A DNA stretch of 64,000 nt from Siphonodentalium dalli (GCA_032622095.1 CP136069.1:201300690-201364689), one strand, 5' to 3'; counted from the first letter of the stretch, positions 12,095 to 23,845 are shown. The notes: generated from the letters alone by a model not told the origin. Program-made: numbers and translations.

Positions 12095-13085
12095 CTGAAT
12101 TCGGACATCAACCCTCCGGTGTCCGGTACGAGCTTGCCAATAAACGTGCCTCGAATTTTCAAATCATACGTCAATGAACCCTCTCATTAAATCAAAGCCG
12201 GGAGTTTGCGCACAGTCATGCTATCAGAGAGTCGACTAAAACCATAGCTAATTATTTACGATGTATTTGCCGCCTGAATGAAGAATACAAATTACAGTGT
12301 GTTATGTGCACAGAAGATCACATGAATTTTATCAGTGAATTGTATTCCCCTGTGTGAGATTCTGCTCAGGAGTTTACCTCCACAGAGGCAGTTGTTGTTT
12401 CACCAACGCTTCCACTAATAATGTCTCTATCTTTGGCATCATATATATTGATATATTATTCACATGATCAGTTGATATGAGTTGCATCAATCGGCTCACT
12501 TTCATGTGTGGTCTCCCTAATTGAATAAGTGATCGCGAGATAACATTATCGGTCATGTAGCGACGTCATGACATTGGGAGTGTCTGACAACAAACTTTGG
12601 TAAAAAATGTCAATACATTTATTCCAATACTATAGTTGTAAATATCAGACACAATATAGGCTGAAATTCTTCAGGCAGTTTGAACATTCCTACCATTAAT
12701 TAGATTGAAATGGGACGCTTTAAAAAAAACTCGATCATATCCGGCTTAATATCAATTTGTTCAGTTTCACTCCATGCAGGGGAGGTGATATGTTTGAATC
12801 ATCTGACAGGTAGAAAGCTTGACATATTATAGCTGGATAACTCCAACCCAAGGGGTTCACATGGCATTTCCCAGAAATGGCGATTTCCTTCTTGTTAAAA
12901 CAGGTTTTTTTTTTTTTTGGGGGGGGGGAGATATATTTGGAAACTTTTACACCACAACATACTATCTAGTTACGTCTCTGTGTGTCCCATCTGATTTGAC
13001 ACAAACACATGACATTGGAATATACATGTATACGTATTCAATACCAGACAGTGACGTTTGCCTCCACGTGAGACGCGTTGATACA
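12095..13085. other. Unassigned spacer
   Basis: No gene or repeat family recognised. A T-tract followed by a G-tract lies at about 12905-12928. Confidence 0.5.
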
Positions 13086-13087
13086 CG

Positions 13088-13115
<28 letters not shown>
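13086..13115. repeat. (TA)n microsatellite
   Basis: About 13 TA units directly before the first family A Helitron; the matching tract continues after the last Helitron at 15603. Confidence 0.9.
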
Positions 13116-13119
<4 letters not shown>

Positions 13120-13570
13120 ATATATATTTTGAAGACCTCTGTCTGTCTGTATGTTTGTCTGTATGTTTGTCTGTATGTTTGTCATTTATACAAATCTACG
13201 ATTCTCGACCGATCGGGACCAAACTTGGTACGTGTGTGTAGTTTGACCAGGCGGTGGACGTTGTCGTATTGGCGAGCCCGTGCGGCGCCCGCTTCGCGCA
13301 TGCGCAGACGAGATCTCGGAAACGGGTGGAGCTATCGACTTGAAATTTGGTATGTGAATGTATCTTGCCCCGGATACGAATTTTATCGGGTCGCCGAGCC
13401 CGTGCGACGCCAGCTTCGCGCATGCGCAGACCAGATCTCGGAAACGGGTAGAGCTATCGAACGGGTAGAGCTATCGACTTGAAATTTGGTTTTTGAATAG
13501 CGCTGGGTAGAGCTATCGACTTGAAATTTGGTTTTTGAACAGCCCGGACAACGTCGGGCTCATCGGCTAG
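13116..13570 (+). mobile_element. Helitron family A, copy 1 (455 bp)
   Basis: Starts TCTCATATATATTTTGAAGA after an A and ends in CTAG at 13570. The 3' end carries a GCCCGGACAACGTCGGGC hairpin six bases before CTAG. It contains two 122-bp internal units (marker AGATCTCGG at 13311 and 13433). Followed without any spacer by copy 2. Non-autonomous. Confidence 0.8.
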
Positions 13571-14243
13571 TCTCATATATATTTTGAAGACCTCTGTCTG
13601 TTTGTATGTTTGTCTGTATGTTTGTCTGTATGTTTGTCATTAATACACATCTACGATTCTCGGCCGATCGGGACGAAACTTGGTACGTGCGTGTAGTTTG
13701 ACTGGATGGCGGACGTTGTCGTATTGGCGAGCCCGTGCGGCGCCCGCTTCGCTCATGCGCAGACGAGATCTCGGAAACGGGTGGAGCTATCGACTTGAAA
13801 TTTGCTATGTCAATGTATCTTGCCCCGGATACGAATTTTATCGGGTCGCCGAGCCCGTGCGACGCCAGCTTCGCGCATACGCAGACGAGATCTCGGAAAC
13901 GGGTAGAGCTATCGACTTGAAATTTTGTATGTGAATGTATCTTGCCCCGGATACGAATTTTATCGGGTCGCCGAGCCCGTGCGACGCCAGCTTCGCGCAT
14001 GCGCAGACGAGATCTCGGAAACGGGTGGAGCTATCGACTTGAAATTTGGTATGTGAATGTAACTTGCCCCGGATACAAATTTTATCGGGTCGCCGAGCCC
14101 GTGCGACGCCAGCTTCGCGCATGCGCAGACCAGATCTCGGAAACGGGTAGAGCTATCGACTTGAAATTTGGTTTTTGAATAGCGCTGGGTAGAGCTATCG
14201 ACTTGAAATTTGGTTTTTGAATAGCGTCGGGCTCATCGGCTAG
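13571..14243 (+). mobile_element. Helitron family A, copy 2 (673 bp)
   Basis: Begins TCTCATATATATTTTGAAGA directly after the CTAG of copy 1 and ends in CTAG at 14243. It has four 122-bp internal units (AGATCTCG at 13766, 13888, 14010, 14132). The 3' hairpin is damaged in this copy: GTCGGGCTCATCGGCTAG is kept but the left hairpin arm is missing. Confidence 0.8.
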
Positions 14244-14809
14244 TCTCATATATATTTTGAAGACCTCTGTCTGTATGTATGTTTGTTTGTTTGTCTGTTT
14301 GTCTGTCTGTCATTTATACAAATCTACGATTCTCGACCGATCGGGACGAAACTTGGTACGTGTGTGTAGTTTGACCGGGCGGTGAACGTTGTCGTATTGG
14401 CGAGCCCGTGCGGCGCCCGCTTCGCGCATGCGCAGACGAGATCTCGGAAACGGGTGGAGCTATCGACTTGATATTTGGTATGTGAATGTTTCTTGCCCCG
14501 GATACGAATTTTATCGGGTCGCCGAGCCCGTGCGACGCCAGCTTCGCGCATGCGCAGACGAGATCTCGGAAACGGGTGGAGCTATCGACTTGAAATTTGG
14601 TATGTGAATGTATCTTGCCCCGGATACGAATTTTATCGGGTCGCCGAGCCCGTGCGACGCCAGCTTCGCGCATGCGCAGACCAGATCTCGGAAACGGGTG
14701 GAGCTTTCGACTTGAAATTTGGTTTTTGAATAGCCCGGACAACGGGTGGAGCTTTCGACTTGAAATTTGGTTTTTGAATAGCCCGGACAACGTCGGGCTC
14801 ATCGGCTAG
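14244..14809 (+). mobile_element. Helitron family A, copy 3 (566 bp)
   Basis: Begins TCTCATATATATTTTGAAGA and ends with the hairpin AGCCCGGACAACGTCGGGCT (14780-14799), CATCGG and CTAG. It has three 122-bp units. The last bases are joined directly to the family B element. Confidence 0.85.
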
Positions 14810-15601
14810 TCTATTATATATTTTGGAAGATCTGTGTGTGTGTCTGTGTGTGTGTGTGTGATCGTGATGGACTCGAAAACGGCATAGCCGATTTCGATGA
14901 AACTTGGTATGTGGGGGTATTTTCGACCAGGAAGTGGCATAGGCCTATTGATTTTCAGATCCGAGGTCAACTTTTCACGTGCCGAGGTCAAATCTGTTTT
15001 TACGCTGTGTTAAGGGACTTTCATTTGAGTTCTGTGCTTACAAATCGATTCGAAACAGCGCGAATAATAAAATGCCGGTCATAATAATGACACTGTAAGA
15101 ATCTTTCGTGTTTCCTCTGTCCAACGATATATAATGCGTATGTATCCGTTTTAGTTATCTGCCTCAATTATCAAGAAGAAGTGGTACTATCTTCCATCAG
15201 GATAAAAACAATGCGTAACTTCTATAACGTCGTTAGATGTCATAACGTTAGATCACGTTAACGCTTAACCGGCCGATGCATTTGACTGTTTCAGACATCT
15301 TGGCGATATCTCGGGCACCGATGGTAATTTATCTTTACGTTGAAACTTGATAATTTATGAGCGTGTGTATATGAGGCGCGTTTATATACTTGAGTGGAAA
15401 TCAAATCGGGTAAAACTGGCGGATTTTCACGGACGAAATTTGATGCATAGGGTATCTCGGTATCCGCTGGGCCGATTTCCCGGTATCCGCTGGGCCGATT
15501 TCCACCATTTTTGGGGTGTTGGTGTTTGACCCCCACCTGACCTTGACCTTCAAAATGGTCAATTCAAGGTCAAAGCCCGGACGAAGTCGGGTCACCTTCT
15601 A

Positions 15602-15602
<1 letters not shown>
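14810..15602 (+). mobile_element. Helitron family B (793 bp)
   Basis: Begins TCTATTATATATTTTGGAAG next to the CTAG of copy 3 and ends in hairpin CCCGGACGAAGTCGGG (15576-15591), TCACCTT and CTAG, followed by T of a (TA)n tract. The 5' region has a TGTGTGTGTCTG microsatellite; the 3' region has TTGACCTTGAATT-type motifs and CAAGGTCAAGG-type inverted motifs. No transposase. Confidence 0.82.

Positions 15603-15653
<51 letters not shown>
15603..15653. repeat. (TA)n microsatellite
   Basis: About 25 TA units after the family B 3' end, apparently the other half of the tract at 13086-13115. Confidence 0.95.
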
Positions 15654-15658
<5 letters not shown>

Positions 15659-15741
15659 CACGACACATCGCTTAACGGACGGTATACTCTGAAACAACTT
15701 ACAAAAGCAACTGCAACTGCAGTTTTTTTATTACAATACAA

Positions 15742-16130
15742 GTGAGACAACCCCTATCTAATTTGCCATATCGGACTAACAGGCCCGCCTCGAGACAACC
15801 CCTATCTAATTTGCCATATCGGACTAACAGGCCCGCCTCGAGACAACCCCTATCTAATTTGCCATATCGGACTAACAGGCCCGCCTCGAGACAACCCCTA
15901 TCTAATTTGCCATATCGCACTAACAGGCCCGCCTCGAGACAACCCCTATCTAATATGCCATATCGGACTAACAGGCCCGCCTCGAGACAACCCCTATCTA
16001 ATTTGCCATATCGGACTAACAGGCCCGCCTCGAGACAACCCCTATCTAATTTGCCATATCGGACTAACAGGCCCGCCTCGAGACAACCCCTATCTAATTT
16101 ATCATATCGGACTAACAGGCCCGCCTCGGG
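15742..16130. repeat. 48-bp minisatellite, 8 copies
   Basis: A nearly identical 48-bp unit (CGAGACAACCCCTATCTAAT plus TTGCCATATCGGACTAACAG plus GCCCGCCT) repeats eight times. Because 48 is a multiple of three, frames stay open on both strands (16-residue units containing PLSNLPYRTN or RYGKLDRG). There is no initiating context, splice site or conserved domain, so coding is not supported. Confidence 0.93.
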
Positions 16131-17035
16131 ATGCTCTTTTTTATTTCATTGCTGAATTTCATCACGACAAGTGACGCATTCTTCATATCTGGTTTGAGGC
16201 CGATCCAGCCATGGATTATCAGTATTGTTTCTTTATTACCACAGTGGATAAACCAAATTACCACTGTGGATAAACCGTTCATGTAAATCGGAAGACGAAA
16301 CATTCTATTTTCAGAACATAAATATTACAGGAAGGATCGAAACAACACCATCAAAACGTTTTTAGACCGGGTAGACGGTTTCCCCACAACTATAGACGTA
16401 AGTATATGGTGTACATACCCTTTTGCCGATCGCTAGCGGGCACCATTTTAGCGAAAGACACTTGTTTTAAAGATAGAAACGGCGTTTGATCACTTCATAA
16501 ATTAATTGTCTCGTAAAAAATCCCTATTCAATTGTCATGTTAACACATATACAGCATCCACTGTGATTATCGGATCGGGCTAAATGTACCATACTTGCTA
16601 AATTCTGACCTACACGTTCTATTAACATTGAAATAGAGAATGGATAATTACGACAAGGGGAGTTTGGTTTTTATTGGGGTTTGTGGTCTAACCGATCTAA
16701 TCAAAAGCAAAGAAAACAAATGAGATCATTTTCACCCATGCTTCATCGCTTCATGTTTATGTTTTTCATATCATGTATTTTAATAAATTCAAAAGTGGGT
16801 TGTAGGGAAGTGGTTCCGCCCCTTCCAAATCCTCCCGGGTTAAATCCCAAACCCCATAAAAATAAAAAAAACCTTTACACTGTGTGGGGACATGTTTCTT
16901 GTCAACTGCGATCACACTTTTGCATATTATAACCATAAACCGGCATCTTAACTGTATCATTCGACGGTCCATGCCAAAGCAGACGAGAGTCCCCTATACA
17001 TCGTGTGACGAATCAGCCTAATAATTTTAGTAAAG
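16131..17035. other. Unassigned spacer
   Basis: No gene recognised. A small direct duplication of CCACAGTGGATAAACCAAATT type lies at about 16239-16276. Confidence 0.5.
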
Positions 17036-17925
17036 CCCGTAAATATATGGTCTCGAAGGCAAATCGGGCAATGTATAGTTTAATTTACAAATCGAGAGAA
17101 TTTACTATACCTATACTACAGCAAATATAACTTTTCTCCAAAACCGTTAAACCGATTCTCTTATATGGATGTGAGATTTGGGGTCACCAAGACATACACG
17201 AACTTCAGAGACTTCAAATTAAATATCTGAAGTTTATTTTGAATTTGAAACCGAGCACACCAGATGTCATGGTATATGGAGACACAGGTGTTTGTCCCCT
17301 CCGTGTTGATATTGATACTAGGATGATAATCTACTGGGCAAATGTTGTTAACGCTGGAGAAAAAAGATTAAAGGAATTTTATATTCGTACTTACTACGCT
17401 TGTTTAGAAATATGTCATTTATGCACCCATGGATATCGCATGTTGAAAACATTTACCTGAAAGCTGATCATGATTACCTGTGGGACATACAAGAATTGGA
17501 ACGTATCGAATCATCTTGGTTGAGATAATCCGTTAAAAGTTCGTTAGTCACATATTATATAGCAGATTGGCACAAACGAGTAATTTATATGAGTAAATGT
17601 TCTTTATATAAGGTTTTCAAAACCGATTTTAGAGCCGAACATTATTTAAATAGCACGTCACTTACCCATTGAGACTAGTACATAGAATGAATCCAGAAAC
17701 ACTCAATTCTGTAACTTGTGCAGTGGAGATAGAGTTGAAGACGAATACCACTATATAATGAATTGTGACGCAATATGTTCATTGATAAGACGATTTATAC
17801 CTTTGTCGATAACAAGTTCCCCTAACTTGAAACAGTTTAAGATCATCATGGGAACAAAAGACGCTGTTTTAATACACAAAATGTGTTACTTTATCAGAAA
17901 TATAGAACAGCTAACGGGTTCACCG

Positions 17926-18643
17926 TAGTGTTCGGTATTCGACGGATTTCGGTATTCGAATATTCGGTTCGAATAACGAGCGAATATTCGAATAGTATTC
18001 GAATATTTAGATAAATTATAAAATTATATAGATAACATATTTTGGAACCAATTTATTATTTAATGAAATAGCATATTTATCCATGCACATGATATACGCT
18101 TAATAGCAAGAGTTTGTCTGTTTATGAAGTTCAAGTAGTCAATGTTCCATGCATGGCTTAAAGGTTCTTGTTCAAGAAGTGTAACATTCGGACAGTCTGC
18201 TGCTTCAACCGGTTGCGTTTTTCAGTAGAGATCAGCCCTGCGGTAGACGATACACTGGTGGTCGGTATACCGAGATATAACTTAGCTAATTTGGCGACTT
18301 CGGGGTAAAGTGACAACGCGCAAACAAAACAAAACGATGCCTTATAGGTCCGCTTCCTATGACCACATGCAAGCACGGTCTGGTTTACACCTAGCCAATA
18401 CAATTATTTCGACGACATGACGCCAATAAAATCAGAACGTTACAGTTACGTCATATTAATTCGTTTATGGTCAGTGGAAAATAGACTATACTTTTAACAG
18501 ACCCTCAGACTAATAACAAACCAGGAAACAATTACCCGGAGATTATTCTCGAATATTCGAATAGTCAAATAATTATTCGAATATTCGAATATTTATTTTT
18601 ACGAGCGAATATTCGAATATTCGAATATTCGGACCGAACACTA
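17926..18643 (-). mobile_element. hAT element (718 bp) inserted in the LINE
   Basis: Inverted ends TAGTGTTCGG (17926) and CCGAACACTA (ending 18643), flanked by the 8-bp direct repeat GTTCACCG (17918-17925 and 18644-18651). Both ends are filled with CGAATATTCG palindromic subrepeats, which could serve as transposase sites. The interior keeps only a transposase remnant on the minus strand. The target duplication still matches perfectly, so the insertion is younger than the decay of its LINE host. Confidence 0.93.
18158..18403 (-). pseudogene. hAT transposase C-terminal dimerisation remnant
   Basis: An 81-residue minus frame whose residues 30-81 match the hAT C-terminal dimerisation region: LYPEVAKLAKLYLGIPTTSV, then a TAGLIS block, then KRNRLKQQTV and LHFLNKNL at the end. 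In intact hAT proteins the stretch between the IPTTSV-type and TAG-type blocks carries an SERVFS-like segment; here it reads SVSSTAG, so four or five residues are missing. Residues 1-29 do not look like transposase, and the zinc finger and RNase H-like catalytic core are absent, so the element is an internal-deletion derivative that cannot mobilise itself. Confidence 0.85.
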
Positions 18644-18799
18644 GTTCACCGTCAAGACAATAGAAATAAATATATAGTTATGTTTATACATGTATTGACC
18701 GCCATCGCCATCGTCATATATTGATTATGTTTTGATATTTGTGACCTCTCAGACGTGTCAATTTTTTGATTTATTGAGAGTGAATAAAGAATTGAATAT

Positions 18800-19758
18800 G
18801 GCCCGCGCTTTATGTTGGTAGAGCTGTAAATAATCTTGATTGACGGCTTGTCTATAAGGAGAGTGTCGACTTATTGGTATCATGTCACAATTGAGTCATG
18901 CTCATACGAGGGTCGTTACAAGCGTGCGCTTGTTCGCTTTAAGTTAGGACTCATCAATAACCATTCTACCAGCCTACACGTGGATCCCGCGGAAACTGAG
19001 TAGTTTGAATGCATGTTCTTCTCACAGAAGGAGCGAGCCACCGAACGACCATCAACGCCCCACCCGGTTTGGATGGACCGTCAATTTGGTTTAAACCGGA
19101 TATAAACTCAGGTGATTAAATGGAGAAGACGAATTCTGCGCCGATGTCCGTATAAGAGTAGTTAGAGTTTTGTTCACCGAAGGGTGGTGTAACAAGAACC
19201 ACATTTAGTCCAGGTTTCAAACCCCCGGGGCATTACAATTGGTTAGCAAAGACAGGGCATAAGTATTCGAGATTGCCACAACAACTATAGAGATATATTA
19301 ACTTTGAGAACTTTCTTACACATTGGACAATATCAATTTTACATCATTTGTCTAGAACATGACCATGGCTAAACAAAATTATTAAATTTGATATGGTATT
19401 CACATTTTGGCTGAGAAGTACATTAACTTGGTCGACATACATTAGAATGTACCAGAGGTCCCACCACTTTGCGTTCTTTTTCGATATGTAATATGCAATT
19501 AAGGAGTCGAGAGCCCTTAGTAAATGCACTCTGTCAATATAACTCTTTTTTTCACAAGGCATTGGAGGGACGGTTATATTGTATTTTTAAATACAATACC
19601 CGATGTACATGTATGTGACTTGAGTGAGTTTGTGCGATAGGCAGTCCGTATAATTCACGCCCATCGGGTGTATACTTGTGGGCAAATGTTAGATCGCCGT
19701 GTGTCGCCGAATGCACCGTGTGTCTGTGGAGCCTTTATAAATAGATAATTGGTTTGTC
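18800..19758. other. Unassigned spacer
   Basis: No supported gene or repeat; only small chance frames. Confidence 0.5.
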
Positions 19759-20305
19759 CTTTTTCCGGTTGTGACAATTGGCAGTAGGTCCCTGTTGCGG
19801 AGATCTATTTGCGGAGATTCCCGAATTCGCGGAGGTCGCCTAAAATGGTCGAATTATTTTGATTTTAATGAGGGAAAGGGTGGGTATGTGTCAATTGATA
19901 CATATTTTAAACAAATAACGACACGATCATCATAATAGTGGTTTGTTTCATTCTATCAATCTTATCATTATTATGATAATACGGAACAAGTCTTGCGACT
20001 TTTCGTCCCAATAACATTATTTGTAATGCTTGTTTACAAATATATGTATCGTCATTCTATATTTACTTATTCATTTACTTTAGCAAAAAGGGAAGTAGTA
20101 TTCAACCAACTGATAGATAGCCTGTTGTGACAATTCGCAGTAGGTCCCTGTTTGCGGAAGTCTATTTGCGGAGTTCCCCGAATTCGCGGAGATCCACTAA
20201 AATGGTCGAACTATGTTGATTTTAATGAGGGAACAGGTCCGTATATGTCAATTGATACGTATTTTGAACAAATAACGACACGATCATGATAATAGTGGTT
20301 TGTTC
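19759..20305 (+). repeat. Direct duplication of about 190 bp, 360 bp apart
   Basis: Two diverged copies at about 19759-19950 and 20119-20305 share GTGACAATT, GCAGTAGGTCCCTGTT, CCGAATTCGCGGAG, AATGGTCGAA and AACGACACGATCAT. Probably two fragments of one dispersed element; its family is not recognised. Confidence 0.75.
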
Positions 20306-21240
20306 TATCAATCATCTCAAATTCGCTGGATTGATAGTTGCAGTATGTGACTATTATGATCGCATTAATTGCTTTCAATGTTGAGATGCATTCATGTAAC
20401 CAATATATTTAACATTTTATAATTTATATTTATGCGTAATAATATAATCTTGAGGGCGTTACCATTTCTGATTATGGTTTTCTTGTAATATATATCATAG
20501 GGATCGACCTCGTGTTACCCCTCGAAATTCGTGGTAGGTTATACTAAGTAAATAAGTGACCATATTATGAACATTTCCTCCATAATAGCAAGTTTGCGAT
20601 TTCAAACCGGTACGTGTACGGGTACGTGTATGGGTAGCTACCTGTACCGGCACACGTTTTGTAATAGAAAACTGTTTCACGGGTAGAATTCAGCACATTG
20701 ACTGGTAATGTATGGTGAGCCAACTGTAGACAAATTAATATATGCTCAACAGAGAAAGTGTTATTCGCACTTGCTTTATTTTTGAGACATTATACATACA
20801 TGCCGTTATGTAGACTATAAATAATTGGCCTCTGGATAATCAGTTGCATTCACCAGGGACAAGGCAACAGTGCATGGGAATGGGTTGGGGTTTTATTTCA
20901 CTCATTGTGGTGACATTTTGAATTGGATTTCACAAATAATTTAATTGACCAATCGATTGATGAAGATGATGGCGCTGACACGACCAACAGCTACATTTGG
21001 TTAGTTTCGTCGCGGGCCGCTTATGGCGTGTAAATGATTAATCTTTGAATATTTCTCCATCAAAAGGGTGGGGGAATTATACAACAAATCCTGGATAGAA
21101 ATATTAACACACAAGAACGTAGAGTATTTATAGTTTGTTTGCTGCTGTTTCATTTTTTTCCATTTAATTCTCAGACGAGTAGTCGTAAGGGAAAAAGGAA
21201 AAGGAAAGAATAAGAAGGAAGGAAAAAGAAGGGAAAGGGG
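20306..21240. other. Unassigned spacer ending in a purine-rich tract
   Basis: Nothing recognised until a run of G/A (about 21185-21240, GGAAAAAGGAAAAGG-type) that directly precedes the LINE open frame at 21241. Confidence 0.5.
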
Positions 21241-23561
21241 GTGAAGTTTACTGATACTTACACGCAAATTATGAATGATAACATTCCGAAAAGTAAAGTA
21301 TTAATTCGCCCGAATGATAAGCCATGGTTCACGTCCGAATTAAGATGCGAGATGCGGCGCAGGGATAGATATAGAAAATTATTTATTAAATCGAAACGAT
21401 TAACGGACCATGAAAAGTTCAAACGAACTCGGAATAAAGTAAATAATTTGATAAAGTATGCCAAGAAGTCATACGAAAATAATTTACAAGAACATGTAGA
21501 AAACTCCTGCTCGCCTAAATATTTTTGGAACCTGACATAAAGCCTGATGGGTAAAAACAAAACGATCGCGATTCCCCCGTTGTATACATCAGATGTTTCA
21601 GACGGCACCACACATCGCCCGGTTGTAACAGATGAGACGGTAAAAGCTAACTTGTTGAATTATGCTTTCAGACGGAATGGTCAAATCAACGAACAAAATA
21701 AAAGTGTACCAATATTAGTACCGAAATGCTCGAAGCAGTTAAATACGATTAAATTCAAACCTGACGATATTCTACGAGAAATTTGTTCCCTAAACACAAA
21801 TAAAGCACATGGACACGATGTAATCAGCCAGATAATGCTAAAAGAAACTGCGCGTGAATTAACCTCGCCATTGTTGATAATATTTAATAAATCGATAGCG
21901 ACTTGTCGTTTCCCAAACTCATGGAAACTTGCTAACGTAGTTCCAATATTCAAGAATGGTGACCCAGCGGACACGAATAATTACAGACCAATATCTCTCC
22001 TATGCTGCCTCGGAAAAATATTTGAAAAACTAATATTGAAAAACCTATTGATCCATTTTAAAGATAATGAATTTATATCTCATATCAATCTTGCTTTTTA
22101 TCATCGGATTGTACTACATTTCAACTTGTCGAACTGTATCATTCTTTGTGCTTGTCACTTGATAACCGCTTACACACTTGTGTTTTGTTCTGTGACATTT
22201 CTAAAGCGTTTGAAAGGGTTTGGCACAGAGGTCTTTTGGCGAAGTTAGTATCTTATGGAGTTGTGTGTGAATGTTTGACATGGTTATATGATTATATAAA
22301 CAATCGCAGACAACGTGTCATCTTGTGGACCACCTTTTCCGAAAACAAGATTATTCATGCTGGAGTCCAACAGGGATTATTCTGGGACCTTTCTTATTCC
22401 TTGTATGTACATCATTGATTTGGCAGATAACTTACACTCTCTGGGGCGATTATGTGCTGATGACACTTGCTTAACTGTTAGTCACAAAGAGCATGACGAA
22501 TTCTTGTATACGGTAAATAGAGAACTTAGTATGATACATAACTGGTCCAGCACGTGGCTTGTCAGCTTCAATCCTTTAAAAACAAATGTTTTACAGTTTT
22601 CGGTCTCATCCAAAGCAATAAGACATGATTTAGAAAAAATATCGAATTTGATACCACTTTCCTCCCAATATCTGAATCACAAAAATATCTGGGGCTACAA
22701 ATCCAATCGAATTTGGGCTGGGATCTTCAAATAAACGATATAGCACAAAGAGTTGATGCACGCTTATCAGCATTAAGAAAGCTTAAATTTAGATTGTCAA
22801 GGAAAACATTGTTGCTAATATACAATGCATATATACTACCCCTCTTCGATTTCGGTGATGTTATTTGGGATTGTGCACCAAACCATCTCCTCGAAACTCT
22901 TAACATTAAATGGGTTGGATACCACTTGCAGAGAGACGACACACACATAAGTGGGTGCTTTCCACTAAAATTCTAAGTCACAAAGCCCCTTCGTAGTTAA
23001 CTAATATTTTGCCACAACGTGTAGGGGATAATAAATCTCTTAAGCTCAGATATCCTGAGAAATTTAAGTCTTTGGGAGGGAACACCAACTATTATCAGGA
23101 TTCATTTCCCCCGCTATGGTAAAACAGTGGAATTCGCTTCCAGACGAAACGAGGAAACTTGAAACAACTAATCAGCTCGTGTCAAAGGTTTGCGATAAAT
23201 TCTTAGTTATTAAACCACCGGAATGGTTTAATGTGTGTGATCGAAAATCCAACATAATTCATTGTAGACTGCGAAATAATTGTAGTAACCTAAACTTTGA
23301 TAAATTTCATAATTATATTCACATATCCCCTATATGTACTTGTGCATACCATGAAGAAACAGCATTCCATTTATGTTCATGTGTCCTCTGTACCCATTAG
23401 AGAGACAAATCATGCTTGATCGTTTTAGTCGCCTTGGTATAAGAGTCTTAACAACAGAAAAAGTACTTTTCGGTGACCCAAGCGTCTCTTATGAAACTAA
23501 TACTGAATTATTAAAGATAGTACAATTATACATCAATGCTACCAATAGATTCGAAGAATGA
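21241..23561 (+). pseudogene. LINE ORF2-like reverse transcriptase, frameshifted
   Basis: Order of recognisable parts: RPNDKPWFTSELR and RRRDRYRKL linker (21241-21537); in-frame TAA at 21538; RT motifs NTNKAHGHD, FPNSWKLANVVPIFKNGDP and NYRPISLL (about 21780-22010); after a frameshift FCDISKAFERVWH with the first catalytic Asp and AGVQQG (22190-22380); after another, LCADDTCL, the catalytic box with Cys where Tyr or Phe is usual (about 22455); then the thumb (LIYNAYILPLFDFGDVIWD) and a C-terminal Cys-rich block (VKQWNSLPDETRKL, HCRLRNNCSNLN, ICTCAYHEETAFHL). Frames used switch at least five times. Family: CR1/Jockey group by motif style, and different from the LINE at 17040. Confidence 0.88.
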
Positions 23562-23845
23562 CCTTAATCGTACATAAAAACCTCAAACGGAGCTCTTACA
23601 ATTCAGATGGATATGTGGTAGAGTCCCTTCCTGTCGCTAGTGGATCACGGATGACGGGTTTCTCCAAATTTACTAGCTTTGATTGTTTTTGTATCGTGCT
23701 GTAAATGTCGTCTTTTGTATGTATATTTATTATGTGTAACATGTGTAGGGAGAGGAGCAACCGTAAGGTGTGTAATTTGTTATCCGATCCCTTAAGCTGA
23801 GTTTAGTTTAATAAATATGTTTAAACTAAATTGATGACAAAAATA
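21241..23845 (+). mobile_element. 5'-truncated LINE with reverse transcriptase, degenerate
   Basis: The element runs from the linker between endonuclease and reverse transcriptase, through the RT domain and C-terminal region, to a 3' UTR ending near 23845 with AATAAATATG and AAACTAAA. The endonuclease is missing, as expected for 5' truncation during target-primed reverse transcription. No clear target-site duplication was found. The protein parts are described in the pseudogene entry. Confidence 0.85.

Larger units (their letters stand above)
17040..18799 (+). pseudogene. 5'-truncated LINE, C-terminal reverse transcriptase region, split by a hAT element
   Basis: Plus-strand translation from about 17056 gives the C-terminal region of a non-LTR retrotransposon polyprotein. 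Visible motifs are LFSKTVKPILLYGCEIWG, then a TPDVMVYGDTG block, then after a frame change a CSGDRVEDEYHYIMNCD block (near 17716-17770), a layout seen in CR1/L2/Jockey-group LINEs. There is an in-frame TAA just before LFSKTV (about 17128) and at least one frameshift after about 17455. The catalytic palm is missing, so this is a 5'-truncated insertion. The 3' end resumes after the hAT element and appears to finish near 18799 with GAATAAAGAATTGAA. Confidence 0.78.

Noticed and set aside
13296-13306. GCGCATGCGC palindromes as regulatory sites
   Set aside because: They occur once per 122-bp Helitron unit and need no separate explanation.
13078-14802. Several overlapping frames of 70-160 residues on both strands
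   Set aside because: They come from GC-rich 122-bp internal units of non-autonomous Helitrons; the same peptides recur on both strands and at 30.9 kb and 62 kb.
15699-16155. Repeat-protein gene with PLSNLPYRTN units
   Set aside because: The unit is a 48-bp minisatellite open on both strands equally; nothing favours one strand.
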